Source: JBCCCJ01 sp039029315 (GTDB lineage: Bacteria > Bacteroidota > Bacteroidia > J057). Taken from it: a stretch of 64,000 nucleotides of DNA. A program made the position numbers and the translations under genes. The stretch is from positions 8,835-72,834 of the forward strand of contig JBCCGK010000057.1 in the NCBI GenBank assembly GCA_039029315.1. Direction: 5' to 3'. Below are positions 28,401 through 37,600 of the stretch, piece by piece (the first letter of the stretch is position 1; the number at the start of each line of letters is the position of its first letter). The notes beneath the pieces were generated by a model that did no database searches, had not been told where the DNA came from, and saw nothing but the letters and a program-made list of their open reading frames with translations.

Positions 28401-29612
28401 CACAGCAAGCTCTATGGCATTGCTGGCCGGGGTCCCTGATACTCTTGGAATCACTTTGCCGTACAAGAGACTCTGGCCAGGAAGATCTGAGGGGCCGCTA
28501 AATCCCGTCGCACTTGTCCATTGAAATTCTGCACTAAAGGACTCTTTGACTGTTGCAAAGTAGGCATCCCATTCGTCTTCAGAAATTCCTTCCAATGGTG
28601 TACGATTGGCATAGTCCTTCAAGAAAACGTTCACATAATCATTGTTGGCATCTGTATATATGCCCAGCACTTCATAGCTAATATCTGAAGGCTCATCCGG
28701 CATATCCTCATCATACAAGCCAAAAACAGACATACTATTTGGATAGAATGCAGCAAATGTTGGCTCTGCATAGCCTTTGCTCCCCTCTTCAGGATTGTAT
28801 CCAACTGCAGTCAGTTCCTGCACATATTGATCTCCGTCTTTGCTCCAGCTATCTGTGATCTCAGATTGTCTTCCGAGGAATCGGTAGGGCTGGCTCTTGT
28901 TGTCATGCTCATCATCATGATAGGGAACATTGACGATGGAATCATTCACCCCTTCCTCCATGAGTTCTGCCTCACTCTCTGTAGAAAGATAGGTACTTTC
29001 CACCACCCAGCTTTTCTCAAGAGTTCCTGAATTCAGCCTGCGGACCAGCCACAAATCAGGAACACAGGGATAGTCCGATCCTAAAGATTTGTTCAGAATG
29101 GCCGTCAAATCCTTCAGAAAGGAAATCTGCATGTCTTCATCAAGCGGATATTGCGTCCAAAAGGCATTCATTTGCGTATTAAAGCTAGTTTCGTCCACAG
29201 CTTTAAAAGAAAGAATGCTCGACCTATTCTCACCTGCCGCTTCTATCCAGCCTGTAGCAAGCAGAACCGAAGATTTCAGATTGTCTCTGATGGTATCCCA
29301 GCTGACAGAGGATTCAGAGAAATAGTCTGCCAAGGCATCTAATTCCCAGTCCGCCAGCAACTTGACTCCAACCGTTTTGGAGAGTGCTTTGGGCATTGCC
29401 CAGTGCACATGAACACCTGCCCTCAATGACAGATTTTTGTCTTCAAATGGAGGAGAAAGAATAGAATCCCCCAGATATGGAGAGTCGGCATTGAAATCCT
29501 GTCCGCCATCTGTATAAGGAAGCCTGGTAAAATCAGCCATTGCTCCCTTGACCACAGTTGTTTGCGGCAAGATCAATGCATCGACCCGAATGGGTGCGAT
29601 GATTGCTTTCAT
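25473..29612 (-). CDS. Giant hypothetical protein, first gene of the leaderless cluster
   Basis: 1379 aa, ATG 29610-29612, no signal peptide and no membrane helix. I do not recognise a characterised family. Landmarks: GVHVHWAMPKAL at 66-77 and VPDLWLVRRL with KSWVVESTYL at about 199-224. These read like conserved signatures of a widespread hypothetical family, but I cannot confirm this. The body is acidic, with long helical Asp/Glu/Ser-rich stretches, and a tryptophan-containing segment near RVLDTEYRFQEARHTKGF at about 450. Upstream, between 29613 and 29730, are a perfect 8-bp inverted repeat and a hairpin with flanking T/A tracts, which may control the operon. As the first and largest gene it is a likely scaffold, but that is inference. 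Confidence 0.8.
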   Translation of the reverse strand: MKAIIAPIRVDALILPQTTVVKGAMADFTRLPYTDGGQDFNADSPYLGDSILSPPFEDKNLSLRAGVHVHWAMPKALSKTVGVKLLADWELDALADYFSESSVSWDTIRDNLKSSVLLATGWIEAAGENRSSILSFKAVDETSFNTQMNAFWTQYPLDEDMQISFLKDLTAILNKSLGSDYPCVPDLWLVRRLNSGTLEKSWVVESTYLSTESEAELMEEGVNDSIVNVPYHDDEHDNKSQPYRFLGRQSEITDSWSKDGDQYVQELTAVGYNPEEGSKGYAEPTFAAFYPNSMSVFGLYDEDMPDEPSDISYEVLGIYTDANNDYVNVFLKDYANRTPLEGISEDEWDAYFATVKESFSAEFQWTSATGFSGPSDLPGQSLLYGKVIPRVSGTPASNAIELAVGNTGTEALSAYVASKTETDGNKAQLEELLESIQLASQLHNRVLDTEYRFQEARHTKGFTANPGGYIWSIKLESKTAQTASDSNDNAQEITLSDELADLLNTTNTLQWTYDKEWREVPYLRRSLFSDWSKYMIGAYPPSDQLNSFFPPDEMMAYIQAVGIPELTDKLGALGTVSILNDEYGRFQQATYSGEESSTANQLSDSLNALETAIEAVNPSMVEEGADSSTAKILVLRQVPAPRYWRANDPVILFAESQSEGSSLSNDRYLQAGDTTETTCQLITSELYDGDAYAWTELTDLFDTVSALYATETEVGASESETVWNPFLLEWKIEYVSAFEASNHESDDLSYDTDFLTQHYDLPEVSPDVSLSASSDIRQTDIEETGAYTGYSLLTGTAGQSLGTVLDTFIANFGEQQSEEVLQNLNTAKDFVDSLDVLSQSLGGFHEAMLGQRQQRQLDIADPIGFPEYQSFAEEVSPLIESWNLTAPDPMSDFNPIRAGKMQVLGLRLVDTFGQTLEIDQASVYKPEPMSIEESEFIHLPARLSQPARLNFRFLSASSGEQEMNSHPASTPVCGWLLPNHLDRSLMFYDNEGNALGSLTMNASNPWMPAPTVSSIETYFSNSAFQNAYLQEVRDSILDLQRASIEANGSSDDSFLDHFLSALDKAQDNIEPENFAEHQDLAVLMGKPIAVVRAKLDLELEGPANTNQSWIKLTQELQGQGRSVDAFTAVKCPIRLGEYKQLNDGLFGYWVENSDGSLQDTFYSSEAESNVDHIQSYVSGGSPVNLSHAIDDDPVYVSMLVDPKGSIHATSGLLPSKSLYIPKDQYKDALKQIAVTFLTAPLLSPSDQVNLSLPKESGFSWSWMELNNIKEWQEIPQYIQISKSVFDTQFSDQPDLWANLISLGWIQENNGNSDKAYVTPAVQRAFPPTVDTPAFTQDVAQRLDQFFDAYGERIEAFDLHASLGNSQILREGWLKLSPNL

Positions 29613-29674
29613 AGTGTATCGGAAAAAGCGATAATACTACAAATAATATAAAATAAAGTGAATCCCAATTCAGG

Positions 29675-29696
29675 TTTTGTACCAGAACGTACAAAA
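29675..29696. promoter_or_regulatory. Operator-like palindrome upstream of the five-gene operon
   Basis: TTTTGTAC (29675-29682) and GTACAAAA (29689-29696) form a perfect 8-bp inverted repeat with a 6-nt spacer, 63 bp before the ATG of the 1379-aa gene. A dimeric repressor or activator site is the simplest reading. Confidence 0.45.
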
Positions 29697-29699
29697 AAA

Positions 29700-29725
29700 T
29701 CCCTTCTTGGGTTAAAACCAAGGGA
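29700..29725 (-). terminator. Terminator-like hairpin in the operon leader region
   Basis: TCCCTT (29700-29705) pairs with AAGGGA (29720-29725), with an inner GGTT/AACC stem and a 4-nt bulge. On the minus strand it is followed by seven T residues. It lies just upstream of the operator-like palindrome and 88 bp before the first ATG. It may stop transcription coming from the 30-33 kb gene, or act as a leader attenuator if the promoter lies upstream of it. Confidence 0.45.
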
Positions 29726-30063
29726 AAAAATAAGAAACCCTGAAGTAGAAAGTGATTGGTGAGACAATAATAGGAAAGTATGAGGAAAATTACAAGAGAA
29801 AAAAATATTTTTTAATTTATTTTATTTATTCACATGGCTGTTCCGGTTTATGGACAAAATCACCTGATCCGCAGAAGGGGCTTTGTAATGATAAGGCTCA
29901 CTCTGTCGGCAAGACAAACGAAACAGAAACCCCAAACCCATTGGACCAACTGGTCTGAGGTCTCTCAATATCTGTCTAAGGAAAAAGGAGTAAGCAAGGG
30001 GACGCAATTAAATTGCAGGATCTTGTTCCTCCCCCAACCCTCTCCAATGGGGGAAATCGTTTA

Positions 30064-30281
30064 TTTCTGGCCTTGTGGGTTGATGTCTCCCGCTGGCGGG
30101 AGAGCGAGAGGGTGGAAGATGATTGTCAAATATAAATGTGTCCCCTTAAGTATTTGGACACAATTATTTGTGAGGGATATAGTGGGCATAGGGGTAATAA
30201 GGTAGACATCTTACCAATCAAGCCAGTATATCCCCTATTTCCCTGATACCCAAAATCAAGCCTAATATTGTCCAAATACTT
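30064..30281. repeat. Composite of IS3-associated repeat fragments
   Basis: About 85 bp from 30064 (TTTCTGGCCTTGTGGG onward, including CTCCCGCTGGCGGGAG) recur nearly unchanged at 63687-63771. The segment 30148-30281 has 19-bp imperfect inverted ends (AAGTATTTGGACA type, 16 of 19 matching). Within it, 30210-30273 recurs in inverted orientation at 63622-63686. The rest of 29740-30292 has no gene I can support. Confidence 0.75.
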
Positions 30282-30292
30282 ATGCAGTTTAC

Positions 30293-33241
30293 TTATATTG
30301 GACGATAAACGACCTGCTTCACGAATGTTTGTTGATTGATCTGTAGTCTAACAAGATATACACCTGCAGCCACTTCTCGTCCTTGTTGATTGGTGGCATT
30401 CCACTTATAACTATAGGTACCAGCGGCTTGTCTGTTTTCCTCTTCCATACGGATCACGCGACCCTGCATGTCATGGATAGTGAGACGCACATGGCTTTCT
30501 TCAGTCAGTTGATAAGGGATCTGTGCAACGGATTGGAAGGGATTGGGAAAGACATGAATGTCATTCATCTGGGGTTGGGGTGCAAGTTCATCTATAGGTT
30601 CTCCAACGCGGCAGTTGGCGGTATTGTTCACTCTGACTCTGCTACACCAGACATTCACAGGTGAAGCGAGAGTATAAACGACATTGCCAGTGGCCAGCTC
30701 TGTGATGGTCAGGGACTGAATCTGATCAGATTGTCCATGATGCGCCACATCCTGAAAGCTAACAGAGAATGAATGGGTTGGAGTATTGCTCCATCCGCTT
30801 CCTTGGGAAAAGTATCGGCCCTGTCCGGTAATTGTTGCCGTATTACCGGAGATGACCATGGCGTCGACAACAAGAGATTTGAAATAGAACCAGTTTTGTC
30901 CGCCTTGTCCCCAACGATAGAAGCGGAAGCCGGATCTGTGATGAATCTGTCCCTGACCATTGTATCTTGCTCTGGTAAGGACGTGGTAATAGAGTCCATC
31001 TGTTGGGTCATTGTAGGTGGCAGCCATTCTGGCACTGCCGCACATTGGATTGTAGATCAGCACATTGTTTTCAGCGGTATAGCTGCTGCTATTTCCTGAC
31101 GCATCTGTGATCGTGATAGTTACCAGATAGATGCCTGTCTGAGTATAGGAATAGCTACTGTTGTAGGTATGATTGACTTCATCGACAGTTGCTGTGGTGA
31201 AAGGGTTGCTTGCATCTTCATCTCCCCAGTCGATGGTAATGGTATGTGCGCCAACACCTTCAGAGAAAGAGCCACTGATCAAGACAGAAGTACCTGAACT
31301 GACAAGTAAAACGGGATCTTCAGTGAGATCATCATCAAGGATAGCAGGAGGGGCACAGGGCCCTGCTGCTACAATTGCTGCCGAGTCAGGGTTGAATCCA
31401 TTGAGAAGTATCAAAACAGATCCTCCCAAGCCACCAGGGTTTGTGAACAGAGGATACAATCCGCAATACTCAGTCAAAACAGGATGCAAAGCGAACCAGA
31501 CCCCACTCCCTACCGAAACAACACTCGATAAGCCATTGATATTCTCTAGCAGGTCATTGCTCTGGAAAAAAATCTGTCCTCCGACAAAAGTAAGAGCAGA
31601 AAGGCCATCCACATTGAGGAGTACATCCTGACCTGCAATTTCCAAATCCCCTCCGACGGAGCTCAGAGAGGACAATCCATCTACATTTCCCAAGAAATCA
31701 TTCCCTAAAATCCGTAGATTTCCTCCAACAGTTGTAAGGGCTGACAAGCCATCGACATCCGCCAGGGCACCATTGTCGACAAAGGTAATTTCGCCCCCTA
31801 CAGACTGTAAGCTGGACAAGCCATCTAAATTGTTCAGTGCATCATTTCTGTCCAAAAGGAACGATCCTCCAATCGTCGCCAAGCTTGTCAATGGGTCAAC
31901 ATTCGTCAGGAGGTCATTATCTCCCAGGATCAAATCCTCCCCTATTGAAGTGAGATTCGACAGTGCACTCAAATCAGTAATATCACCTCCGGCGATGACA
32001 AGTCCCCCATCTACCGTGGTGCAATTGAAGGCATCCACCTCTGCCTGACTGGATAGAAGGATGTCTCCTGTACAGTCAGGAGCACAAGGGCCTGTGTTGA
32101 GAATATCGGTGTCAGTTGGATTGGCGGCGTTCCCGGCAGTTGTGAAGGTACCAGTCAGGCCATTTGTATTCAGTAAGGAATAGAGCACACAAAATTCTGA
32201 GAGCGAGGGATTCGATTGAATACTCAGATTTCCCCCGATCGAACGAAGCTTCTCCAGCGAAGTCAAATCATCAATATCACTTCCAGAGATCGTCAGATTG
32301 CCTGTGATGCTACTACAATCGAAGGCATCTACCTCTGCCTGATTGGAGAGCAGGACATCTCCGATACAAACAGGTGAACAAGCTCCCTCAGCGATGATTT
32401 CTGTTGGAGTAGGGCTTAGCCCATTATCACGCACATCAAAGTTGCCAACCAGGCCATTTGGCGCACTGAGAAGTGGATACAAGCCGCAATATTCGGTCAG
32501 ATTATAATTATTAATGATGTTTAAATTACTTCCTACCCAATCAAGATTGGAAAGTCCATTGAGGTTGGTCAATCTTTCATTTCGATTGATCAATAGAAAT
32601 ACGTGTATAGAATCCAGGTTTGAAAGACCATCCAGGTTAAGGAGAGAAGGATTGGCGCCGATGGACACAAGCCCATTCACATTTGTTATGCCAGACAGCC
32701 CGTCAAGATTCGTCAAGTTCTCATTTGCAGCAATAACGATACGAAACCCCAATGAGCTAATGCCGGAAAGCGCATCAATATGAGAGAGTCCATCATTCCC
32801 CTTGACTTCAAGATTATTTCCTAATGAAGTGAGTCCCGAAAGCCCATCGATGTTTTGGAGAATCGGTGCATTATAAGTCAGATACAGGGTTCCTCCAACT
32901 GTTGAGATGTTCTCAAGGCCATTCAGATCAGGTAAGAGTTGGTTTCCGAAAATAACCAGGTTTCCGGCTACGGTTTGGATACCTGCCAATGGAGTTAGAT
33001 CACTGATATCAGAACTTGGGAGGAGGGAGCTTGGAGGGTTTTGGAAATTAGTAGTAGCTGAAGCACCAGTAATGATGAGGTTCCCAGTTATGGAGGTACA
33101 ATTGGGATAATTTGCTGCGAAATCCTCCACTTCCTGTTGGGTGGTTAAGCGAAGCTCCCCAGAAGGGCATTGGGCCTGTAACTGATTCGGAAGAACAAGC
33201 AAACTGCCTGCGAGCAATAGCAAAAGAGATAATCGATTCAT
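30293..33241 (-). CDS. Secreted leucine-rich/L-domain repeat protein with PKD domain and T9SS sorting tail
   Basis: 982 aa, ATG 33239-33241, with a signal peptide (MNRLSLLLLLAGSLLVLPNQLQAQ). Residues 40-640 hold many repeats of the form DGLSxLxSVGGxLxIxxN, resembling receptor L-domain or bacterial LRR folds and divided into three blocks by CTGDILLSSQAEVDAF-type segments. A PKD-like domain lies at about 650-725 (VTITITDASGNSS). The last 85 residues are a type A T9SS C-terminal domain: VFPNPFQSVAQIPY, then VRLTIHDMQGRV, then GVYLVRLQ. It is probably surface-anchored or released through T9SS; the ligand is unknown. Its promoter has the shared two-box motif. A paralogous domain plan is seen in the 983-aa protein at 55885-58836. 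Confidence 0.9.
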   Translation of the reverse strand: MNRLSLLLLLAGSLLVLPNQLQAQCPSGELRLTTQQEVEDFAANYPNCTSITGNLIITGASATTNFQNPPSSLLPSSDISDLTPLAGIQTVAGNLVIFGNQLLPDLNGLENISTVGGTLYLTYNAPILQNIDGLSGLTSLGNNLEVKGNDGLSHIDALSGISSLGFRIVIAANENLTNLDGLSGITNVNGLVSIGANPSLLNLDGLSNLDSIHVFLLINRNERLTNLNGLSNLDWVGSNLNIINNYNLTEYCGLYPLLSAPNGLVGNFDVRDNGLSPTPTEIIAEGACSPVCIGDVLLSNQAEVDAFDCSSITGNLTISGSDIDDLTSLEKLRSIGGNLSIQSNPSLSEFCVLYSLLNTNGLTGTFTTAGNAANPTDTDILNTGPCAPDCTGDILLSSQAEVDAFNCTTVDGGLVIAGGDITDLSALSNLTSIGEDLILGDNDLLTNVDPLTSLATIGGSFLLDRNDALNNLDGLSSLQSVGGEITFVDNGALADVDGLSALTTVGGNLRILGNDFLGNVDGLSSLSSVGGDLEIAGQDVLLNVDGLSALTFVGGQIFFQSNDLLENINGLSSVVSVGSGVWFALHPVLTEYCGLYPLFTNPGGLGGSVLILLNGFNPDSAAIVAAGPCAPPAILDDDLTEDPVLLVSSGTSVLISGSFSEGVGAHTITIDWGDEDASNPFTTATVDEVNHTYNSSYSYTQTGIYLVTITITDASGNSSSYTAENNVLIYNPMCGSARMAATYNDPTDGLYYHVLTRARYNGQGQIHHRSGFRFYRWGQGGQNWFYFKSLVVDAMVISGNTATITGQGRYFSQGSGWSNTPTHSFSVSFQDVAHHGQSDQIQSLTITELATGNVVYTLASPVNVWCSRVRVNNTANCRVGEPIDELAPQPQMNDIHVFPNPFQSVAQIPYQLTEESHVRLTIHDMQGRVIRMEEENRQAAGTYSYKWNATNQQGREVAAGVYLVRLQINQQTFVKQVVYRPI

Positions 33242-33263
33242 TTTGTTTTATTTTTTATTGAAT

Positions 33264-33330
33264 CAAAGGTCAGCTGCTATCTGTTCTTGTTCTTGGACTA
33301 TTGTGCACAATTTTGGTAGATATGTTCCAT
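33264..33330 (-). promoter_or_regulatory. Two-box promoter upstream of the 982-aa T9SS cargo
   Basis: The minus-strand -7-like box GACCTTTG is at 33264-33271, 23 bp before the ATG. On the plus strand GGACTATTGTGCACAA starts at 33295 and GTAGATATGTTCCAT at 33316, a 21-bp period. The first box contains the perfect palindrome ATTGTGCACAAT (33300-33311). Spacing matches the other four promoters exactly. Confidence 0.62.
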
Positions 33331-33440
33331 TTTGGGTGGAAAGGACAAATGAAGGCTGGTGCACCAACGAAATCCAGGGCAAAGAGGGTGAAATCATTGT
33401 GAGGGAGCCCAAAACAACTCTCCCTGATGTGCAAGATCCT

Positions 33441-34301
33441 TTATTTGTTCTTCTTGAAGAAGTTGGCATATTGCTGCTCTTCCTGTGAGAGTTCGACTTT
33501 ATCCCAAATTGTCTTGAACCAGATCTCATTTTCGATCCAAAAACGATAGATAAATTCCTCAAAAGAAGGCGCGCAATAATATCCAATTTCTTCTGCCCCT
33601 TCTTCTTTATTACAGCGGAACAAAATTTTTTTGTGATTCCTTCGAGAACCCCTTCGCACTGGCCCGTCCCCTTACAAATGGGACTTCGCACAAGGCCTTT
33701 TCTGTTGAAAATCAGGATTATCTTTGCCAGTTCCCCTTTTTTAAGGGGGATCCCGATATATCGGGAGCGGAAAGGGGGCTCAAGGAAAATCATAAGAAAC
33801 TTATGTTCCACTGTATTTATAAGGATGTCCGTATAAATTACCTGACATTACCACACAACTATTTCCATATTGATCCAGGCACAGGTACCAATATCCGCAA
33901 CCCTGGGAATCGGACATAAAGTGGAGAAAGTTCATGCCATTGGTATCCGGGATTTCTTCAATAAATTCCCCCAACTCAAAATAGCAATCTGTATTGGAGC
34001 GGATTCTTCTGAGCAAGGCTCCATCGCCCATCAATCGAAAAAAACTAACCGGCACCTTCAGTCCTTTTTCCTCCCCTTCTCTCCTCACTTGAATCAATTT
34101 CTTCACAAAATCATATGGATATGCCTCTTCATGCTTTTGTTCAGGATGGGCGCTTAACCAGTCAAAGTTTCCATCCAAATCCTCTTCGATAGGAGGAAGT
34201 TCTTCGTAGTCGAATAAATGATAGGTAGCTGATCGCTCAACATCCCGGATGCCCTTTATGTCGGTAAAAATCCAGCCTTTTTTCAGCGGAACATGATGCA
34301 T
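33441..34301 (-). pseudogene. SUKH (SMI1/KNR4)-like protein gene split by a 205-bp element
   Basis: The front part starts at ATG 34299-34301 and now ends at a stop inside the element after 166 codons (MHHVPLKKGW to YKYSGT). The back part, reading YYCAPSFEEFIYRFWIENEIW to the stop at 33441, has no start of its own. Removing the element 33611-33815 together with one copy of the 5-bp duplication joins ..LYGHPYK to EEGAEEIGYY in frame and gives a 216-codon protein. FLHFMSDSQGCGYWYLCLD and the C-terminal APSFEEFIYRFW are typical of SMI1/KNR4 (SUKH) proteins, many of which are immunity proteins of polymorphic toxins. No toxin gene is adjacent. Truncated protein may still be made, but without the last beta-alpha elements it should be inactive. 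Confidence 0.85.
33611..33815. mobile_element. 205-bp palindromic MITE-like element with ATAAA target duplication
   Basis: Plus-strand ends are TACAGCGGAACA at the left and TGTTCCACTGTA at the right. The imperfect inverted ends extend about 48 bp each (GAGAACCCCTTCGC against GAGCCCCCTTTCCGC in the inner part). It is flanked by TTTAT at 33606-33610 and TTTAT at 33816-33820. Inner palindromes are CCCCTTTTTTAAGGGG (33733-33748) and CCCGATATATCGGG (33752-33765). No coding capacity. The source transposase is not identified. Confidence 0.85.
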
Positions 34302-34681
34302 AGTTTGTTCTATTTCCTATTGAAGGTACATCGTCCATCTCTGAACATCAACAGTCATCCTTGAAGTCAATAAAAGCTCTAATATTTGCAACACAAGCCC
34401 TGTTTTACTGTTTTGTGATCATTCTCACCAAAATCAGTTTTCATCACAGTTATGTTATTTGTGTATATATTTTTTTCTGATAAAAATTACACTGTTTCGC
34501 AATTTATCAATTTTTTTCAAACAAAATCGTCCATTTGTTGAATCAAGCACCTGAGAATCAATCTTTTTGTACAAAAAATTACGCTCAGATAAAATTTTAT
34601 TTCTTTGTGATAGATGGCAGGACCTTCTTCATTTCATTTGTTGGTGAAAGCAAGAATATCTGAATATTAATCTATTACGTT
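34302..34681. other. AT-rich divergent intergenic region
   Basis: 380 bp between the SUKH-like pseudogene and the adenylation-domain operon. It is clearly more AT-rich than its neighbours, with many T and A runs, and should hold both promoters. I see no exact TAnnTTTG box; TTTCTTTG near 34608 is one base off. No gene is supported. Confidence 0.4.
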
Positions 34682-37600
34682 ATGAAAAAAGAATCTTTTT
34701 CAGGTAGAATTCCTGTATCCAAAAAAGGCCGGGTGCATGTGGCGGAACCTTTCGGGAGGCAGCCGAGCAACAAGCTGCCTCGCCAGGCCATTCTTCATTT
34801 GTCTGACAGAGACCAGGATCTTTTTGAGTTGTTTGGCTACGGTGTGAGGCGCCCTCTTCCTTATAAGGCCATTCACTATGCCTTTGAAGATATGGCCCAA
34901 CAATTTCCCAATGCTATTGCTGCCATTCATGGGGAAGAAACGATTACCTACAAAGACTTGAATATTCAGGCAAATCTTCTGGCTCAACAACTCAAACTCC
35001 AAGGAATCAGGGAGGGAGATAATGTTGCCGTTTTCATTGAACGCTCTATCCCTATGCTGGCAAGTATTCTGGGAATTTTAAAAATTGGGGCGGCTTATGT
35101 CCCACAGGATATCAGGATTGTAACAGAAAAACTCTTAACAGACATCCTGCATTCCTCCGAGGCGACCTGTATTCTCAGTATCAGCAAGCATCGCGAGAAA
35201 ATCCCAATGAAGGAGGAAATTCCCTATTTCCTGGTGGATACATTTATGCAGCAGGCAGCAAGGCGGGAGGATTATCTGGAATACGATTTCCATACCAAAA
35301 ATGAAGAATTTGATGCGAGCAACAATTGCTTTATCCTGTATACCTCGGGTACAACAGGGACCCCTAATGGTGTCCAGATTTCACATAAAAATGTCTGCAA
35401 CATCATTCATACCAATCCAGGGAATTTGGGGATCGTTCCGGGAGATAAAGTTGCCCATATCCTGTCTATTTCATTTGATATGGCTGCATGGGAAATCTTT
35501 GCTTGTTTGTCTTATGGTGGCACCCTCCTGATCCGGGGAAAAAGTATTCCAGAAACTGCTCAAAAGGCCAATATCATCATTTCGACCCCCTCTGTTCTGG
35601 CTACTGTAGATCCCCACTTATGCCCTGAGATCAAAACTGTTGCAGTTGCTGGAGAGCCATGCCCCTTGCCTTTGGCGAATGCCTGGGCAGCCAAAGGAAA
35701 TTTCTATAACAATTGTGGTCCAACAGAAACCACCATTGTCAATACCATGGAAAAATGTAAGCCTGGAGCCACAACGATCAATATTGGGAAACCTACGCCG
35801 AACAATACAGTCTATGTCCTGGACAAAAACATGAAAGCGCTTCCGATTGGAGAAGTGGGAATCATGTGGGGCGGCGGTAAATGCGTCAGCGGCGGTTATA
35901 TCAACAATCCAGAACTGACCAACAAGCGATATGCCTATGATCCATTTTTGGACGATGGATCGATGATGTTCAATACAGGTGATTTGGGACGATGGACGGA
36001 AGAAGGAAAGCTGGAACATCACGGCAGAATCGACGATCAGGTCAAAATTAAAGGATTTAGGGTAGAACTGGATTCTGTGTCCAGAGCATTGGAAAGCCAT
36101 CCTTTGTGCCAACAAGCCGTTACGGTCAAAATAGATGATCGAACCCTGGTGAGTTATGTGGTGGCCAATGTCCCTGATACAGAAGTATTGCGCCAGATTG
36201 TCGCGAAAAAACTGCCTTATTATTATGTACCAGAAGAGGTATTGGTGTTAGCGGAATTGCCGAGAACAAAGCGGGGGAAAATCGACAAGCGCTTATTGAT
36301 CAGGCAGTACAAGGAAGAGAAAGAAAAGGCGCCAACTCAAGAGGAAGATCCTACTCCTCCCATGGATCTGAATCATGTTGATCTGCCTAATCAGCTTCCA
36401 CTGTTCTCCAGGATATTCAAAGGAGAACGTCTCATGCACTATAATCGGCTGATCTTTTTGACCCTGATTGTCAATATGTTCTTGTTGCGGTATGGTTGGG
36501 AGCAAGGATGGTTCGATACGGCTGCTTTTAACTTGCATGCGATTTCCCGTGTCGTCTTATTCAATCTGGCCGTAGCCGTATTCATCAGACAACAATATGT
36601 GATCAACCTGTTGTTCGGCTTTGCTACCAGTTTTTCGCTCACATGGCCGCTTGCCATTCGGCGAAGAATGGGAAAAATCTATCATTTTGGCGGGATTCAT
36701 GTAGGAGGATCTATGTCCGCAGCGCTTTGGTATCTTGTATTCCTCGCAGGAGTGATCAACAATTATATGCAGTCGAGTCTTAGCTTATCCAGCTCTTTTC
36801 TTTTTCTGAATGCTGTTATTCTCTTGTTGATTCTGGCGATGATCCTGACAGCTTTGCCATCATTGAGAGCGAAGTTCCATGATCGCTTCGAGTTTACGCA
36901 CCGCTTTGGGGGATGGAGCCTACTTGCCTTGTTCTGGGTACAAACCATGCTCACCTTAAAGGCTGCCAATCACGGTCAATTAGATGCGGGTGCCATCTTC
37001 GGTTCACTGGATTTCTGGGTGATTTTTCTGATGACTGTCAGCATTGCCTTGCCCTGGATGAGATTGCGCAAAATCAAGGTGGATATTGAAACCCCTTCCA
37101 ATCATGTGGCTATCGCGACATTTGACTATGGCGTAACGCCCTTTGCGGGCTCTTCGACTTCTCTCAGCAGACATCCCCTCAAGGATTGGCATTCTTTCGC
37201 GAATATTCCCGCACCGGATAAGGACGGCTTCCGTCTCACTATTTCGCGAGCAGGAGACTGGACAGCACAACTCATTGAGGATAAGCCCAAGCATCTCTGG
37301 GTCAAAGGAATCCCGACCGCAGGTGTCGGCAATATCGATCAGCTCTTCAAGAAAGTTGTTTGGGTAGCTACTGGCAGTGGCATCGGTCCTTGTCTGCCTC
37401 ACTTGATTGCACAAACTGCCCCAGCCAAGCTTATTTGGGCGACACGGAACCCACGAAAGACCTATGGAGATCAGTTGGTCGATGAAATTCTGGAAGCTCA
37501 GCCCGATGCGTTGATTTGGGATACCGATGCCTTTGGAAAACCTGACATGCTCAAACTGGCCTATCAGGCATACAAGGAATCAGGTGCAGAAGCTGTCATC

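Noticed and set aside
14418..29612. Calling the five-gene cluster a prophage or contractile injection system
   Set aside because: No sheath, tube, baseplate, terminase, capsid or AAA+ gene is present; only the S74 protein resembles a tail fibre.
29834..30205. A 123-codon plus-strand frame in the intergenic region
   Set aside because: It runs through the repeat block shared with 63687-63771 and has no family resemblance or typical composition.
33441..33659. A separate 72-codon gene downstream of the SUKH-like gene
   Set aside because: Its first dozen codons come from the inserted element and the rest is the C-terminus of the interrupted gene, so it is not an independent gene.
34412..34447. 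TGTGAT and ATCACA half-sites upstream of the adenylation-domain operon as a CRP operator
   Set aside because: The half-sites are too far apart (about 22 bp between them) for a standard CRP-like dimer site, and the window's Crp-like protein lacks a cAMP cassette.
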